A stretch of 64,000 nucleotides of DNA from Siphonodentalium dalli. Lineage: Eukaryota; Mollusca; Scaphopoda; Gadilida; Siphonodentaliidae. Made by a program: the position numbers and the translations under genes. The notes beneath the pieces are model-generated. The model saw only the letters and a program-made list of their open reading frames with translations, did not search any database and was not told where the DNA came from. This document shows positions 1-9,466 of this stretch, one piece after another. How positions within the stretch are numbered: position 1 is the stretch's first letter; the number at the start of each line of letters is the position of its first letter. The stretch lies in assembly GCA_032622095.1 (NCBI GenBank), contig CP136068.1:133495989-133559988 (forward strand), written 5' to 3'.

Positions 1-300
1 CTAAATGCTTGCATATACATACATAATGTGTGCTATACGTACGATATGCAGTAGGTTACTGATCGATACAGTATTTACAAAAATAAACTAAAATATGCAT
101 ACATATATACATAGACCTACATACACATATACATACACATACATATATATATACATATATATATATACATATGCATATATATATATATACATACATATAC
201 ATACATACACACATACATACACACACACATATATACATATACTGGCATGAATACAAGGTACATGTGAGAGAGCTAGATTCGTAGACAATATTCAGGGAAG
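1..300. repeat. AT-rich DNA with (ATAC)n/(TATA)n microsatellite
   Basis: Positions about 93-240 are an imperfect mixture of TACA, TATA and ACAC units. Both strands are open over roughly 60-95 codons here, but the translations are runs of Tyr, Ile, Cys and Val expected from the repeat. No gene is supported. Confidence 0.85.
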
Positions 301-502
301 GGGTTGTGTATTTTATAGCGCAGTTTAACGGGGAAATTCGCAATTATACGTTATAGTAATGTATATTAATAAAATAGTGTGATAGTAGTAAAATAATAAA
401 ATCTATAAATGTAACATAAGAGGGATTTATGCTTGCAAAGGTATTTTACGACACATAATTCGTGGGGGTTTGTGGTGTAATAGTACGAACACTCAATTTT
501 AG

Positions 503-1024
503 TTTATTAATTTTTATTATTTATTGATTTGTGCAGTCAGAACAATAGGGATTTTCACAGTTGACTATACTTTTATAGTTCTCAAGATAACCATCTACTA
601 TAAGTCGTTTGAACGTAACTCTTGGACCAGAATTTTTTTATGGGGACGGCAACGAATTCCAGGCAGTTGGGATTTGGTGATTATCTCATTGTAAAGAAAT
701 ATCGATATAAAATCAATATTAATTGATATAGAAGCGTTTCCGGACAGGTGTCTTCGACTCATATATATTATTGTATACCCCGGAAAGTATATAACACATG
801 TTTTGGAAGAGATATACCATCTTTATTCCAAGTTCCGTTCTCCCACAATAGCTTTAAATGGAATGCTGGCTATACAGGCTATGGTCTTACAATCTCGTCC
901 AAATACGGATACGATAGGCGAGAATCGCATGCGTTTTGATATGTCGATGCCGTCTGGAGAGTTTGGCGGGACCAGCATCCCGTCTCGATTTGCTCAGTCT
1001 ACCCTTGATGCTATAAAGTGGTAG
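503..1024 (+). pseudogene. Unrecognised ORF interrupted by one stop
   Basis: One frame stays open from 503 to 1024 except for a single TAA at 692-694. A good 3' splice acceptor (pyrimidine-rich, ending TTTGTGCAG) ends at about 536. The second half, 695-1024, has a protein-like composition and ends in TAG seven bases before a GC-rich tandem repeat. I recognise no domain. The sharp rise in GC content here and the adjoining repeat suggest the tail of a mobile element rather than a host gene. A chance ORF remains possible. Confidence 0.25.
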
Positions 1025-1030
1025 CCGCGG

Positions 1031-1510
1031 GCGCGACCTGACTGCCTCGATATCAATTTGAAAAAGGGGTGACGTTGCTTAACGCGCCTGCGGCGCTTCA
1101 ATTTTGTGTTTCCCAACAGGTCTTAGACAGGTTCAGTGGGATGCTGAAAAATCGCAAGCCAATTTGCGCGCGATTTAGTTTGCCGTGTCCCGCGTGACTC
1201 AGTTTTTATGAGCCATCAGGCCCCCGCGGCAGCGGTCGCTGGCGCGACCTGACTGCCTCGATATCAATTTGAAAAAGGGGTGACGCTTCAATTTTGTGTT
1301 TCCCAACAGGTCTTAGACAGGTTCAGTGGGATGCTGAAAAATCGCAAGCCAATTTGCGCGCGATTTAGTTTGCCGTGTCCCGCGTGACTCAGTTTTTATG
1401 AGCCATCAGGCCCCCGCGGCAGCGGTCGCTGGCGCGACCTGACTGCCTCGATATCAATTTGAAAAAGGGGTGACGCTTCAATTTTGTGTTTCCCAACAGG
1501 TCTTAGACAG
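1031..1510 (+). repeat. GC-rich 180-bp tandem repeat, about 2.4 copies
   Basis: Units start at 1031, 1252 and 1432, each with GCGCGACCTGACTGCC. The first unit carries about 40 additional bases after GGGGTGACG; the second is 180 bp; the third stops after GTCTTAGACAG. The copies are almost identical, so the duplication is recent or homogenised. It contains CCCGCGGC and other CpG-rich stretches that stand out from the AT-rich surroundings. Confidence 0.9.
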
Positions 1511-1680
1511 GGCCGTCTGCCTCCCCCAAGCCCACCCACCCTAAAAGTGATTTTTCCTATAGTGTTTTTGAAACGTGTCTCTTTGTGGTGTCATTCTTTT
1601 GGTATGATTTTTTACTAAATAACGGGTATGTTAGAGTTACATTTCTTTGAATTTTACAATCGAAACATATTCGCATGCGA

Positions 1681-1748
1681 TGCTGAGTCACGCGGGACAC
1701 GGCAAACTAAATCGCGCGCAAATTGGCTTGCGATTTTTCAGCATCCCA
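1681..1748 (-). repeat. Inverted partial copy of the 180-bp repeat
   Basis: This stretch is the reverse complement of the middle of the upstream unit (from GTGGGATGCTG to the GTGACTCA side). With the direct repeats it forms a direct-plus-inverted arrangement typical of the ends of some transposons. Confidence 0.85.
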
Positions 1749-1749
1749 C

Positions 1750-3160
1750 CCCATTTGGCATGCGATAGCGTTTGTACTAGGTGGGCTATACACTAGGAGC
1801 TATTGCCGCAGTTAGCAATGTGTGTGATGTCAAAAAGGAGACAAGAACGTAAACATGCGGAGACTATAAAATAATGAAAAGTTTCCAGCATATTTCAGCT
1901 GAACCACGTTGATTGATTAATGTCAAGAGCAAATGAAAGCGCACGAAAACTATGTTGATCAGCGTATTTCTCAAACACTATAAACCTCCTGTTTCGAAGC
2001 CGACCATGTGCTTAATTTCTGCCAGTTTCACATGGATCAATATTCTCATTTAATATGAATGCTCCCCCCTTGTGGTTAAATTTGTGAACTATAAAACTAA
2101 AATCAAATCATTAAAGTCTTATCACGCCATGTCTGGTTGCTGATTTTGGTTAACTTGTCACCTACATGTTATTTCACAACATACAATGACCGTAACCAAA
2201 TGCGCCACGAATTGTTTTCCTGATATAATATATATGTATCTGCGATAACCACGCACTGCCAGTAATGCCTATTGTAAACATATATAAGCATATAATTATC
2301 GCTCTCTCCACACATAAGTCCATCTATTCCCTTACATTATGATATATAGGAGAGGCATGGGAAAGTCTTACATATGGTGTATGGCGTCAGATGAATATAG
2401 CTGGTTTGTATATAAGAACGAATGACCAGTAATGTACATTCTGTGATGCATATATACTTTAGACCTTAGTGCACTCAGTTTGCTTCTGGAGTACACCAGG
2501 GAGCACCATGGGTCAGCATGAACAATAAAGAACAGTATATACTTAGTGCTTAGACATACATATTTCATGAGACTACAGAAATAACGTGCTATTAACACGC
2601 CCTGTGGGAATGTTTACCATTTTCACGGCGGGAGCTAGCTAAAATCTAGGTCACCGGCCCAATTGCTCCCGACCTCATTCAGTCGTCTTCGTGACATCGA
2701 TCTCATTGATTTGTAAGAATGCGACCACGTTTGTTTGTGAGCTCAGCGCAGCCCGTGTGTTTTGATTCAATATACCGTCATTTGTAAAGGATTGCGGGTC
2801 ACGTGTGCTATTTGCAAAAGTCGGAAGCGCGGGAATGGAGTACTCTGGAACTGAAAACAGGAAAATATGGCTCAGCGTGATTCTATTACAATCGAATATC
2901 CCAGATCATTAGCTTTCTAAATCTCGTATGGAATCCCATCTCCTATCGCAGAGCGGAGTAATATGTTTTCTCTCACCCCGTGGGCAAACATTATGGAGGT
3001 GAGAGCTGTTCTAGCGGAAATAACGTTATGTTTTTCGCGCTGTGAGAACGAAGGAGCGCTTATCGAATGAGACACAGATCCAGCGCCCAGATATCTGTAT
3101 ATTGATCTGTAACATGGGTTGTATGTCCTGGTTGTTTGGTTAAGGAGGCGCCACATTCGT
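1750..3160. other. No gene seen
   Basis: AT-rich single-copy-looking DNA. The longest open frame is about 79 codons on the minus strand (2917-3156) and has no recognisable motif. I see no RNA gene or repeat. Confidence 0.6.
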
Positions 3161-3162
3161 GA

Positions 3163-3990
3163 ATTTTCAAAAATATCTCAATTTGAAACTATCAAATTGA
3201 AGGGGAAAATGATTATTCTCTATAACCAATATACATGTATGCTATAGTATACTATAACATCACCTGTTCACCCTCACACTATGAGCAATATGTTCTAATT
3301 ATATATGTAAAAAAAATGGTTAAACAAATCTGAAACAACTTTCCATGTAGATCATTGTAGAGTTTGACAGGAAAACACACTGCATTATCTAGATTATGAA
3401 CCCAACTAGGGTTTTCGCTCAGTCTACCATCTGAAATCATGAAGTCTGCGAGAAAATAAACAGTTTTCATTGCATATTTTAGTTTGCAGAACTATTTATT
3501 TTTGGAGGAAAAGTCACCACAAAACAGCATAATGTCTGAAAAGATGAATCATTATTGAGTGTTTATATCCGTCAGATTATTGCAAACGTGGTTGAATACT
3601 ATTTATGTTGTTTTTGTCCTTCACGCAACAAAAACAAATTCTGCAAATGGCCACCGAAAAAAAAAAATGCAATTAATATGTTTTATGTTTTATGTATTTT
3701 CCCGCAGACATTCATGATTTCAGATGGTAGACTGAACGCATACCCTAGTTGGGTTCATAAGCTAGACTATGCAGTGTGTTTGTTGCAAATTTTTCATGTC
3801 ATACTCTCCAATGACCTGTATGGAACATTGTTATTTTTATTTAGTTTAACCCACCTTTTTCACATAATAAGAACGTATCTCTAACATTGTGAGGATGAAC
3901 AGGTGTTGTTATAGTACTATAGCATACCTTGGTCATAGAGGATAATAATCTTCCCCTTCAAATTGATATTTTTAAATGCGATTTCTTTAA
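3163..3990. repeat. Foldback element, roughly 300-bp arms, 200-bp spacer
   Basis: The left arm (about 3163-3475) is an inverted, diverged copy of the right arm (about 3697-3990). The outer ends pair through the CAAATTGAAGGG side and its complement CCCCTTCAAATTGA. Read outward from the spacer, both arms begin with an acceptor-like stretch ending CGCAG and then encode the same peptide pattern, ISDGRL..PSWVH.LD.AVC. I could not identify that peptide. The structure is either a foldback transposon or an inverted duplication carrying an exon-like piece. Confidence 0.75.
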
Positions 3991-4016
3991 AATGAACGAA
4001 TTGGGCGGCTTCTTAA

Positions 4017-4262
4017 TCCCTTCTTTACTGAATACTCATTGATGAGTAGTTATCCCTTTGGGAAATGTTCAGATAATAAGTTCAATAGGTCGTTTGTTGA
4101 ATTTATTATCTGAACATTTCCCTCCTGTAAATAGGACTCCTTCTGCTCTTTATTATCTGTCGTCTATTTATGTTTCCAGAACACCCCTCCAAATGAATAT
4201 TAGACCATTCCATTGTAAACTTTTTATAACTGAATGGGATAATCCATTTAGTACAGGAATGG
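4017..4262 (+). mobile_element. TTAA-flanked MITE, family A (internal hairpin)
   Basis: Flanked by TTAA at 4013-4016 and 4263-4266. The 5' end reads TCCCTTCTTTACTGAATAC, followed by CATTGATGAGTAG; the 3' end reads CCATTTAGTACAGGAATGG. Positions about 4062-4122 form a long hairpin whose arms read GGGAAATGTTCAGATAATAA and its complement. TTAA target sites with CCC...GGG ends are typical of piggyBac-related non-autonomous elements. No transposase is present. Confidence 0.75.
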
Positions 4263-4330
4263 TTAATTGGAGTTTTAGTTAACGCGGGTTATATCACGTC
4301 TCCGTTGTTCGAATCGTCATCTGGAGTTAA

Positions 4331-4566
4331 CCATTTCTATACCAAATACTCATTGACGAGTAGTTATCAGGAACTTATCCCTTATGAAATGTTCGTTTGT
4401 TGCACTTAGTATCTCCACATTTCCCTTCAATGGATATGAATCTTCTGCTCTTGTATTAACTTTTCTGCTTTTATTATCTGCACGAACCCCTCTAAATGAA
4501 CAATATAGACCGTTCCAATGCATCCTTTTATAACTGAGTGGGATAATCCATTCAGCACAGACAGTG
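4331..4566 (+). mobile_element. TTAA-flanked MITE, family A, second copy
   Basis: Flanked by TTAA at 4327-4330 and 4567-4570, only 60 bp from the preceding copy and in the same orientation. It shares AATACTCATTGACGAGTAGT near the left end and GGGATAATCCATT near the right end. The internal hairpin is partly eroded. Confidence 0.7.
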
Positions 4567-4570
4567 TTAA

Positions 4571-5130
4571 AGCACGTTCATGGTTTAAGATGGCGCTAAG
4601 GTGGCCAATTTTTTCACCTTTGTAGAAAACTAAGTTCTTCCTCAGCTAGGAATTCAAAAGATTTGATGTCATTGATTTGTGTTTATAGTGAACAGAACAT
4701 ATTTTATGAGGAATATAGGTAACGTTGAATTTCAAAGGGAGATAATTCATACCTCGGAATTAGGTGACATGTTTTTGAACAGAAAACAATATTTCTAAAA
4801 ACAAAATTAAAGCAAGCTGTTGTTGAATCCTTATGAAAATTACAACAACAAAAAACAGGCAAACATACTGAATGCTAATGTTGTGATTTAAGACACACAC
4901 TGGTTTATTAGTTCATAAAGATTAACTTTGATTGAGAAAATGGATATTATTTTGAAAACCAGGAAGTGTCATTTTGAAGTAAGTGTCCAAAATTCTTTTA
5001 ATAGTATTTTTCTCGCAATACCTGTACTAGATAAATGTTCTATGAATCCACAAGTTTGAGGATTTAGCTTCAATTATAGGGAAGATAACGTTTCTAAAAA
5101 AAATTGCCATGACCATAAATGTTGAAATTA
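4571..5130. other. No gene seen
   Basis: AT-rich sequence with many stops in all frames. No repeat or RNA gene recognised. Confidence 0.55.
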
Positions 5131-5133
5131 CCA

Positions 5134-5262
5134 CCGCCTGTGACACCTTAAAGTCACATGGCCGTCTGCGACACCTTAAAGCCACATGGCCGTCTGCGAC
5201 ACCCTAAAGCTACATGGCGGTTAAAATTACCACCGTCTGCGACACCTTAAAGCTACATGGAG
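5134..5262 (+). repeat. Minisatellite, about 30-bp unit, four copies
   Basis: Four copies share the pattern CGTCTGCGACACCTTAAAGC followed by CACATGG. The third is separated from the fourth by a short spacer beginning TTAAAATTACCAC. The copies are slightly diverged. Confidence 0.85.
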
Positions 5263-5604
5263 GTTTGCGCTCCAAAATACACCTGATAATATTCACTTTT
5301 TAATTTCCCCCGGTATCGAAATATGTCGATACATACTTGAACTACCTCTCTACGGGCATTATATGTCACAGAAAGGGGCATTGAAGGCATACAAAATACA
5401 ACTTGGAACACGGTTTTGGGGTCTCAAACAAACGAGAGGCATGGAACAGAAAAGAGCGTTCCGTGTTAGTCTGATCATAATGTAGAGATAAAGAGCATTT
5501 GTTTCACTTCTGTGCGAAAAATTGAAAAATGGCTAGAAAATAGTTGTGTATTTTTCAGACGGGAGACAGACGAAGAGATACACGTAATACAAGTTTTACC
5601 CTGT

Positions 5605-5673
5605 GCCAATGCATTCTCTTATATATGCGAGTCGACCACAGGTCGCCTCGCATATATAAGAGAATGCATTGGC
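5605..5673. repeat. 69-bp palindrome, free-standing copy
   Basis: A near-perfect palindrome with 27-bp arms (outer end GCCAATGCATTCTCTT, inner end ATATATGCGAG) around a central TCGACC-ACA-GGTCGC. The only mispair is the T opposite C at the base of the inner stem. It is preceded by TACCCTGT and followed by CTAGGGT, with no TTAA MITE around it. This is the clearest copy outside such an element. Confidence 0.9.
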
Positions 5674-5679
5674 CTAGGG

Positions 5680-7005
5680 TGCATACGGATTCACTTCCAT
5701 TGGAGCGAAAGTTTGAAATAATACGTTCAACATTTGACCCATCAGAACCATTTCCCCAGGGATTTTCTGAAAGGGTTAAGATGACGGTGACCATGGTGAC
5801 GGTGACCCGGACAGTAATTTTAGTCGCGAAGAAAGATCTCTCAGATGGCTAACTTCAATTGAAAATCATGGCTTGTGGCGGCCACGAACTGACTGATCGT
5901 GAAACAACGCTAACAAATAACTCGACCGACCGACATAGGTATACACCGCAAACTGAACATAACACATAACCTTGTAATATTTCTCTTCATTGCAATACAC
6001 GGTTCCATTATACTTGGGAGCTGAACACCCATGTAAAGCGACGTCAGCTATTGCTGCAAGAAAAATTACGAAACGAATAAGACCCATTGACCCATAATTT
6101 TCTCATCAATAAAATTCAATAACAAATCTTGCCACAATTTCAAACTCTCGCTATAGTTTTTGGCCCCAGGACACAATTAATGCCCAGTCGTCGCGTACCT
6201 TTGGGTGACGGCACGAGGTTTAATTGAAACGTCTATGATTGTATCGCCACAAGCCTTTATTCGACTAAGCTTTAAACCTGTGGTATTAAATTTTACCCTT
6301 TCCCTGTTCTTGTATGCCCTGTGATAGATTATAATGACTTTTATGGTATACAGAGCGATGTTGGGGGGACGAAATGACTGGGTCGGGGTGTCGAAACCCA
6401 AATTTACAGGAGATTTAATATGTGTGTCTCTATAATATATATATTAAGTCAGATTACAATGCAGCTGGAAATAAAAAAACGATGTTTTTTCTTGTTATAT
6501 GTTTACCCTTTCTATATAACATAAACTTAATGACATTTTCAGTGATTGTTTTCGCGTGGCTAAAATGCAAACATTCCGAAATAGTGTTTAGCTGTATGTG
6601 TGTTGATTGAGTTGTTCTAGTTGAAAAAGGACATGGGAAAACACCTCAAAATATATCCAGAGAATGCGTGCCAACATGTACATAACTATAGTAGCAGACA
6701 ATAACTCATATTCTCTTTAACCCGAAGTTTATATGGAGGTTACTTGATCAAACGTAACGATGCGATTGTGTATATAGAATAGTCCTAATATTCATGCTAC
6801 ACATGTATATCTAACAAGATACACTCGTTGACCCCTCGTCCAGTTCCATGGTCAGATGTAGTATTTGGTACCCAAAGTATCTAATTAAAGGTACACAATC
6901 CGATCAGACAGTCCCCACATCATAAAGTAACAACAACAACAACAATGGTATAACATTTCCCAAAACGTGTTATTTATCAACATGTTGTTCAACAAAATAT
7001 GGCCC
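5680..7005. other. No gene seen; short (CAA)n at 6932-6943
   Basis: Single-copy-looking, AT-rich. Overlapping open frames of 60-100 codons near 5512-5852 run through the palindrome and are explained by it. The minus-strand frame at 5866-6087 starts with a hydrophobic stretch but shows no splice or domain support. Confidence 0.5.
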
Positions 7006-7009
7006 TATT

Positions 7010-7225
7010 ATCGCTTGAGTATCACGAAATTGGCCGAGTTATCCATTTTCATCCGCAATTTTGTCTGAGACCGTCGGTTTGACGACTTTTTCCCAGGCCA
7101 CAAATAAGTACACATCTCGAGAAATAACAAATTTCAAAAATCGATATCTGATCACTCAGTGATCTTTGATGGATGGGTTCCTCAACTCGAATCAAATATA
7201 TTTGACCCCCGAAGCCAAAGAAATA
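7010..7225 (-). repeat. Dispersed repeat, copy 1 (pair of 54110-54300)
   Basis: Matches the 54.1-54.3 kb region in opposite orientation. Shared blocks include CACATCTCGAGAAATAACAA, TCGATATCTGATCACTC and the GACCCCCGAAGCCAAAG side. This is an old interspersed repeat of unknown class. Confidence 0.7.
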
Positions 7226-7627
7226 TAATTATGCATCTATAAATCAAACACGTTTTATTCAAGAGTTTTGTGAGTTACAATTCATTTTGATTGGCGTGTG
7301 AATGTTTTTCATAACGCCTGATGTGTGATGATTCTGATATATATGGTATATACATTACTGGCATTAAGTACGGTTCCAACCTGGACATAAGCATACATTC
7401 TATAATGACATTTAAAATATGCAATGCAGGCGCCAACCCAAACTACATGTAACTCTGGGTTACACAGAGTGGTGAATACGTTCACTGTTGATTTTGGCTC
7501 CTGATGCCAATATCGTAGTTATAGAGGATTGTTTTGCATTCGCAGGTCTCCAGTTTGTTGCACGAAATATGATCCTAGGAGAAAAATAATGACAATATTT
7601 CTTGAAATATTCTTGAAATGCAGGGGC

Positions 7628-7935
7628 ATCCGATGAATTGCTCAGTTGGTAAGTCGCATGGCGCAATATGCCAATGTAAGCCGCCCAGAGATTGCGGAGC
7701 TGGTTCTAATCTATAAGCGCGAATTTGTATAAACACAAATGGAATGTATATATTCTGATTCATGTATCTGGACATGTTTGTCATGAGGTTGTTTTCCGGG
7801 GTTTGTGGTTTCTACGTGCAGTAGAGCTCCTCCTGAATTAACGTCTGCGCGGTCGTTCCGCCACCGACAAAACTGACAACGCCGTAATATGGCATATAGC
7901 GACTGTAACGTCGATAAACCCAAAATAAACAAAAC
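7628..7935 (+). mobile_element. tRNA-derived SINE, copy 1
   Basis: A tRNA-like head has an A-box-like TTGCTCAGTTGG at 7639-7650 and a B-box-like GGTTCTAATCT at 7702-7712. A central part (CATGTATCTGGACATGTTTG, about 7761-7780) and a 3' part (CCACCGACAAAACTGACAAC, then GCCGTAATATGG) follow. The tail ends near GATAAACCCAAAATAAACAA. The 24.5-kb SINE shares the head, core and CGACAACGCCGT block. RNA polymerase III transcription is expected for the family, but the B box here is not consensus. Confidence 0.7.
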
Positions 7936-7974
7936 CAATTTTCACATACATGATACGTTTTGATATTCTCCAGG

Positions 7975-8390
7975 GCCAGGAACCTACGTCACGAATCAAC
8001 TCTCTAATCTAAAGCGATTTTGATATTAAATCTGTTTAAAACGAATGCATGAGCTGCAGAAATTCACAATGCAATTCCAAAATCAATAGTCGTTTAAATC
8101 TCATCTTTATAACTGAAATTTACAAGGAAAAGAGGCCCATTGAACATCAAACACACCTCAACCATTTTAATAAATGTTCGTAAAATGCACATAACCCCTT
8201 TTACTCGTAATATAATAGCCCCTGTACCAAATATCTACCTCATCCACATTCCAGGTAGCAGTTATATATCCAAACGTCTGAAGCGACGGTCTAGAGATTA
8301 CATTAGACTAGTGAATGAGGTTCATGGCCCTCTTCTCTCTATCCGATTAGGTTTACATTACGTATGTTTTATATAGTGCTATACGCGAGG
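7975..8390 (+). repeat. Dispersed repeat, copy 1, with one minisatellite unit
   Basis: Corresponds in order to about 31495-31910: the CTACGTCAC..AATCAA block, then CTCAACCATTT, GTTCGTAAA, CACATAACCCC, TTCCAGGTAGC, then one unit resembling CGTATGAAGCGACGGTTTAG. In the 31-kb copy that unit has become a tandem array; here there is a single degenerate unit (about 8270-8330). Confidence 0.75.
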
Positions 8391-8429
8391 CATGTGCGTT
8401 TAACCCTTTACCCAACAGGAGGGCCCTGT

Positions 8430-8498
8430 GCCAATGCATTCTCTTATATATGCGAGTCGACCATAGGTCGCCTCGCATATATAAGAGAATGCATTGGC
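8430..8498. repeat. 69-bp palindrome, T form
   Basis: First palindrome of the 8.4-kb MITE. Arms identical to those at 5605; centre CGACC-ATA-GGTCG with T opposite C below it. Confidence 0.92.
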
Positions 8499-8577
8499 TT
8501 AACACATTAAAAATTATAAAATTGTTAAAGAATGTAATAAAAAATGGTAAAAAGTGTTAAAAAAAGATTTTTTTTAG

Positions 8578-8646
8578 GCCAATGCATTCTCTTATATATG
8601 CGAGGCGACCTATGGTCGACTCGCATATATAAGAGAATGCATTGGC
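8578..8646. repeat. 69-bp palindrome, G form (reverse orientation)
   Basis: Second palindrome of the 8.4-kb MITE, the reverse complement of the first. The centre reads CGACC-TAT-GGTCG and the fixed mispair appears as G opposite A. Confidence 0.92.
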
Positions 8647-9109
8647 ACAGGGCATAACTGTAACTATCACAATGTGGTCAAGGAGCCGGTTCCAATGATA
8701 TCCATATTTGTATGGTTCTATTGAGACAGACCGAAGATATTTTAGGCTGTTGAAGCTTTATTTGGCCGGTTTTGGCCGGTTTGTTGGGTAAAGGGTTAAA
8801 TCAGTTTCTGAATAGCAGCAAGCAGCTGCTTGCCTACATCGTCATAACCGGACGAAGATAATCCATGAACCTCTGAAGACGATGGTAAATACATTTCAGG
8901 TGATTTTTGATGCACGGAGCACCTGTCTCACGTACCAAACAGTAGCGATTATTAAACAATAAAGACGTAAGCATGATGGAAATCATTCATAATATTATCG
9001 TCGAATAACTACACGGTAAATAAACACATCTACTGATAACAAACAACCAGTGGACCCAGCGAGTTAAAACCGGGCCGTATCAAATATATCGATCATTTTG
9101 GATAAGTCC

Positions 9110-9414
9110 GGAGCAGCTCCGCCGCGCATTCAAGTCAATAGTTGTACATTCATTCTACTGTGTGACAGAATGTGTTAAGTGTCGCGCGAATATTAGCGCT
9201 CTAAAAATATCCCCATTCGCCGCGGAAAGAGGAGACGGAGAATAGATCGCATCTGGAAGTCTTTGTATTCATTCATGCTTGTTCAATTGTGGTTTGATTC
9301 TCAAGGTTTTTTCAAATAACGCGAGAAGAGTGACGTCACGGCCCAGTGCAGAAGATCATTAGACGCTCCGTGTAGTTGTTGCTGGATTTTTTTCTTCTCT
9401 GTCGGATTGCAAAA
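9110..9414 (+). promoter_or_regulatory. Putative CpG-rich promoter and 5' UTR with perfect CRE
   Basis: CpG density rises here (GTCGCGCGAATATTAGCGC, CGCCGCGGAAAGAGG). A perfect cAMP-response palindrome, TGACGTCA, lies at 9331-9338, 77 bases before the ATG at 9415. The pyrimidine-rich TTTTTTTCTTCTCTGTCGG just before the start could belong to the 5' UTR. No clear TATA box is seen, as is common for such promoters. The transcription start is not determined. Confidence 0.45.
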
Positions 9415-9466
9415 ATGGAGAATTATTTAGTGTTAATTCTTGGCTCAATTTCATTTTTGAGTTTAG
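9415..9466 (+). CDS. First coding exon: signal peptide of a secreted or membrane protein
   Basis: The ATG is in a favourable context (A at -3, G at +4: AAAAATGG). It opens 17 codons plus one base, encoding MENYLVLILGSISFLSL and the first base of a further codon. The exon ends at AG followed by a consensus donor, GTAAGT, at 9467-9472. The peptide is a typical signal sequence: short polar N-terminus, hydrophobic core, small residues at the end. A phase-1 junction just after a signal peptide is very common in metazoan secreted proteins and receptors. CpG-rich DNA with a CRE lies upstream. The gene should continue rightward after a long first intron; I cannot say which protein it is. The 52551-52778 exon is on the same strand but 43 kb away, and nothing links them. 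Confidence 0.62.

Larger units (their letters stand above)
8404..8795 (+). mobile_element. TTAA-flanked MITE, family B, two palindromes
   Basis: Flanked by TTAA at 8400-8403 and 8796-8799. Terminal inverted repeats read CCCTTTACCCAACA and TGTTGGGTAAAGGG. Inside are two 69-bp palindromes facing opposite ways (8430-8498 and 8578-8646), flanked outward by CCCTGT and ACAGGG, with an AT-rich spacer. The right third reads CATAACTGTAAC through AAGATATTTTAGGC to GGCCGGTTTTGGCCGG. TTAA duplication and CCC/GGG ends indicate mobilisation by a piggyBac-type transposase. No coding capacity. Confidence 0.88.

Noticed and set aside
56-343. 95-codon minus-strand frame
   Set aside because: It is a translation of the TACA/TATA microsatellite.
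5605-5673. Palindrome as a Rho-independent terminator or CRISPR repeat
   Set aside because: The context is eukaryotic and no spacer array exists; copies sit in transposons.
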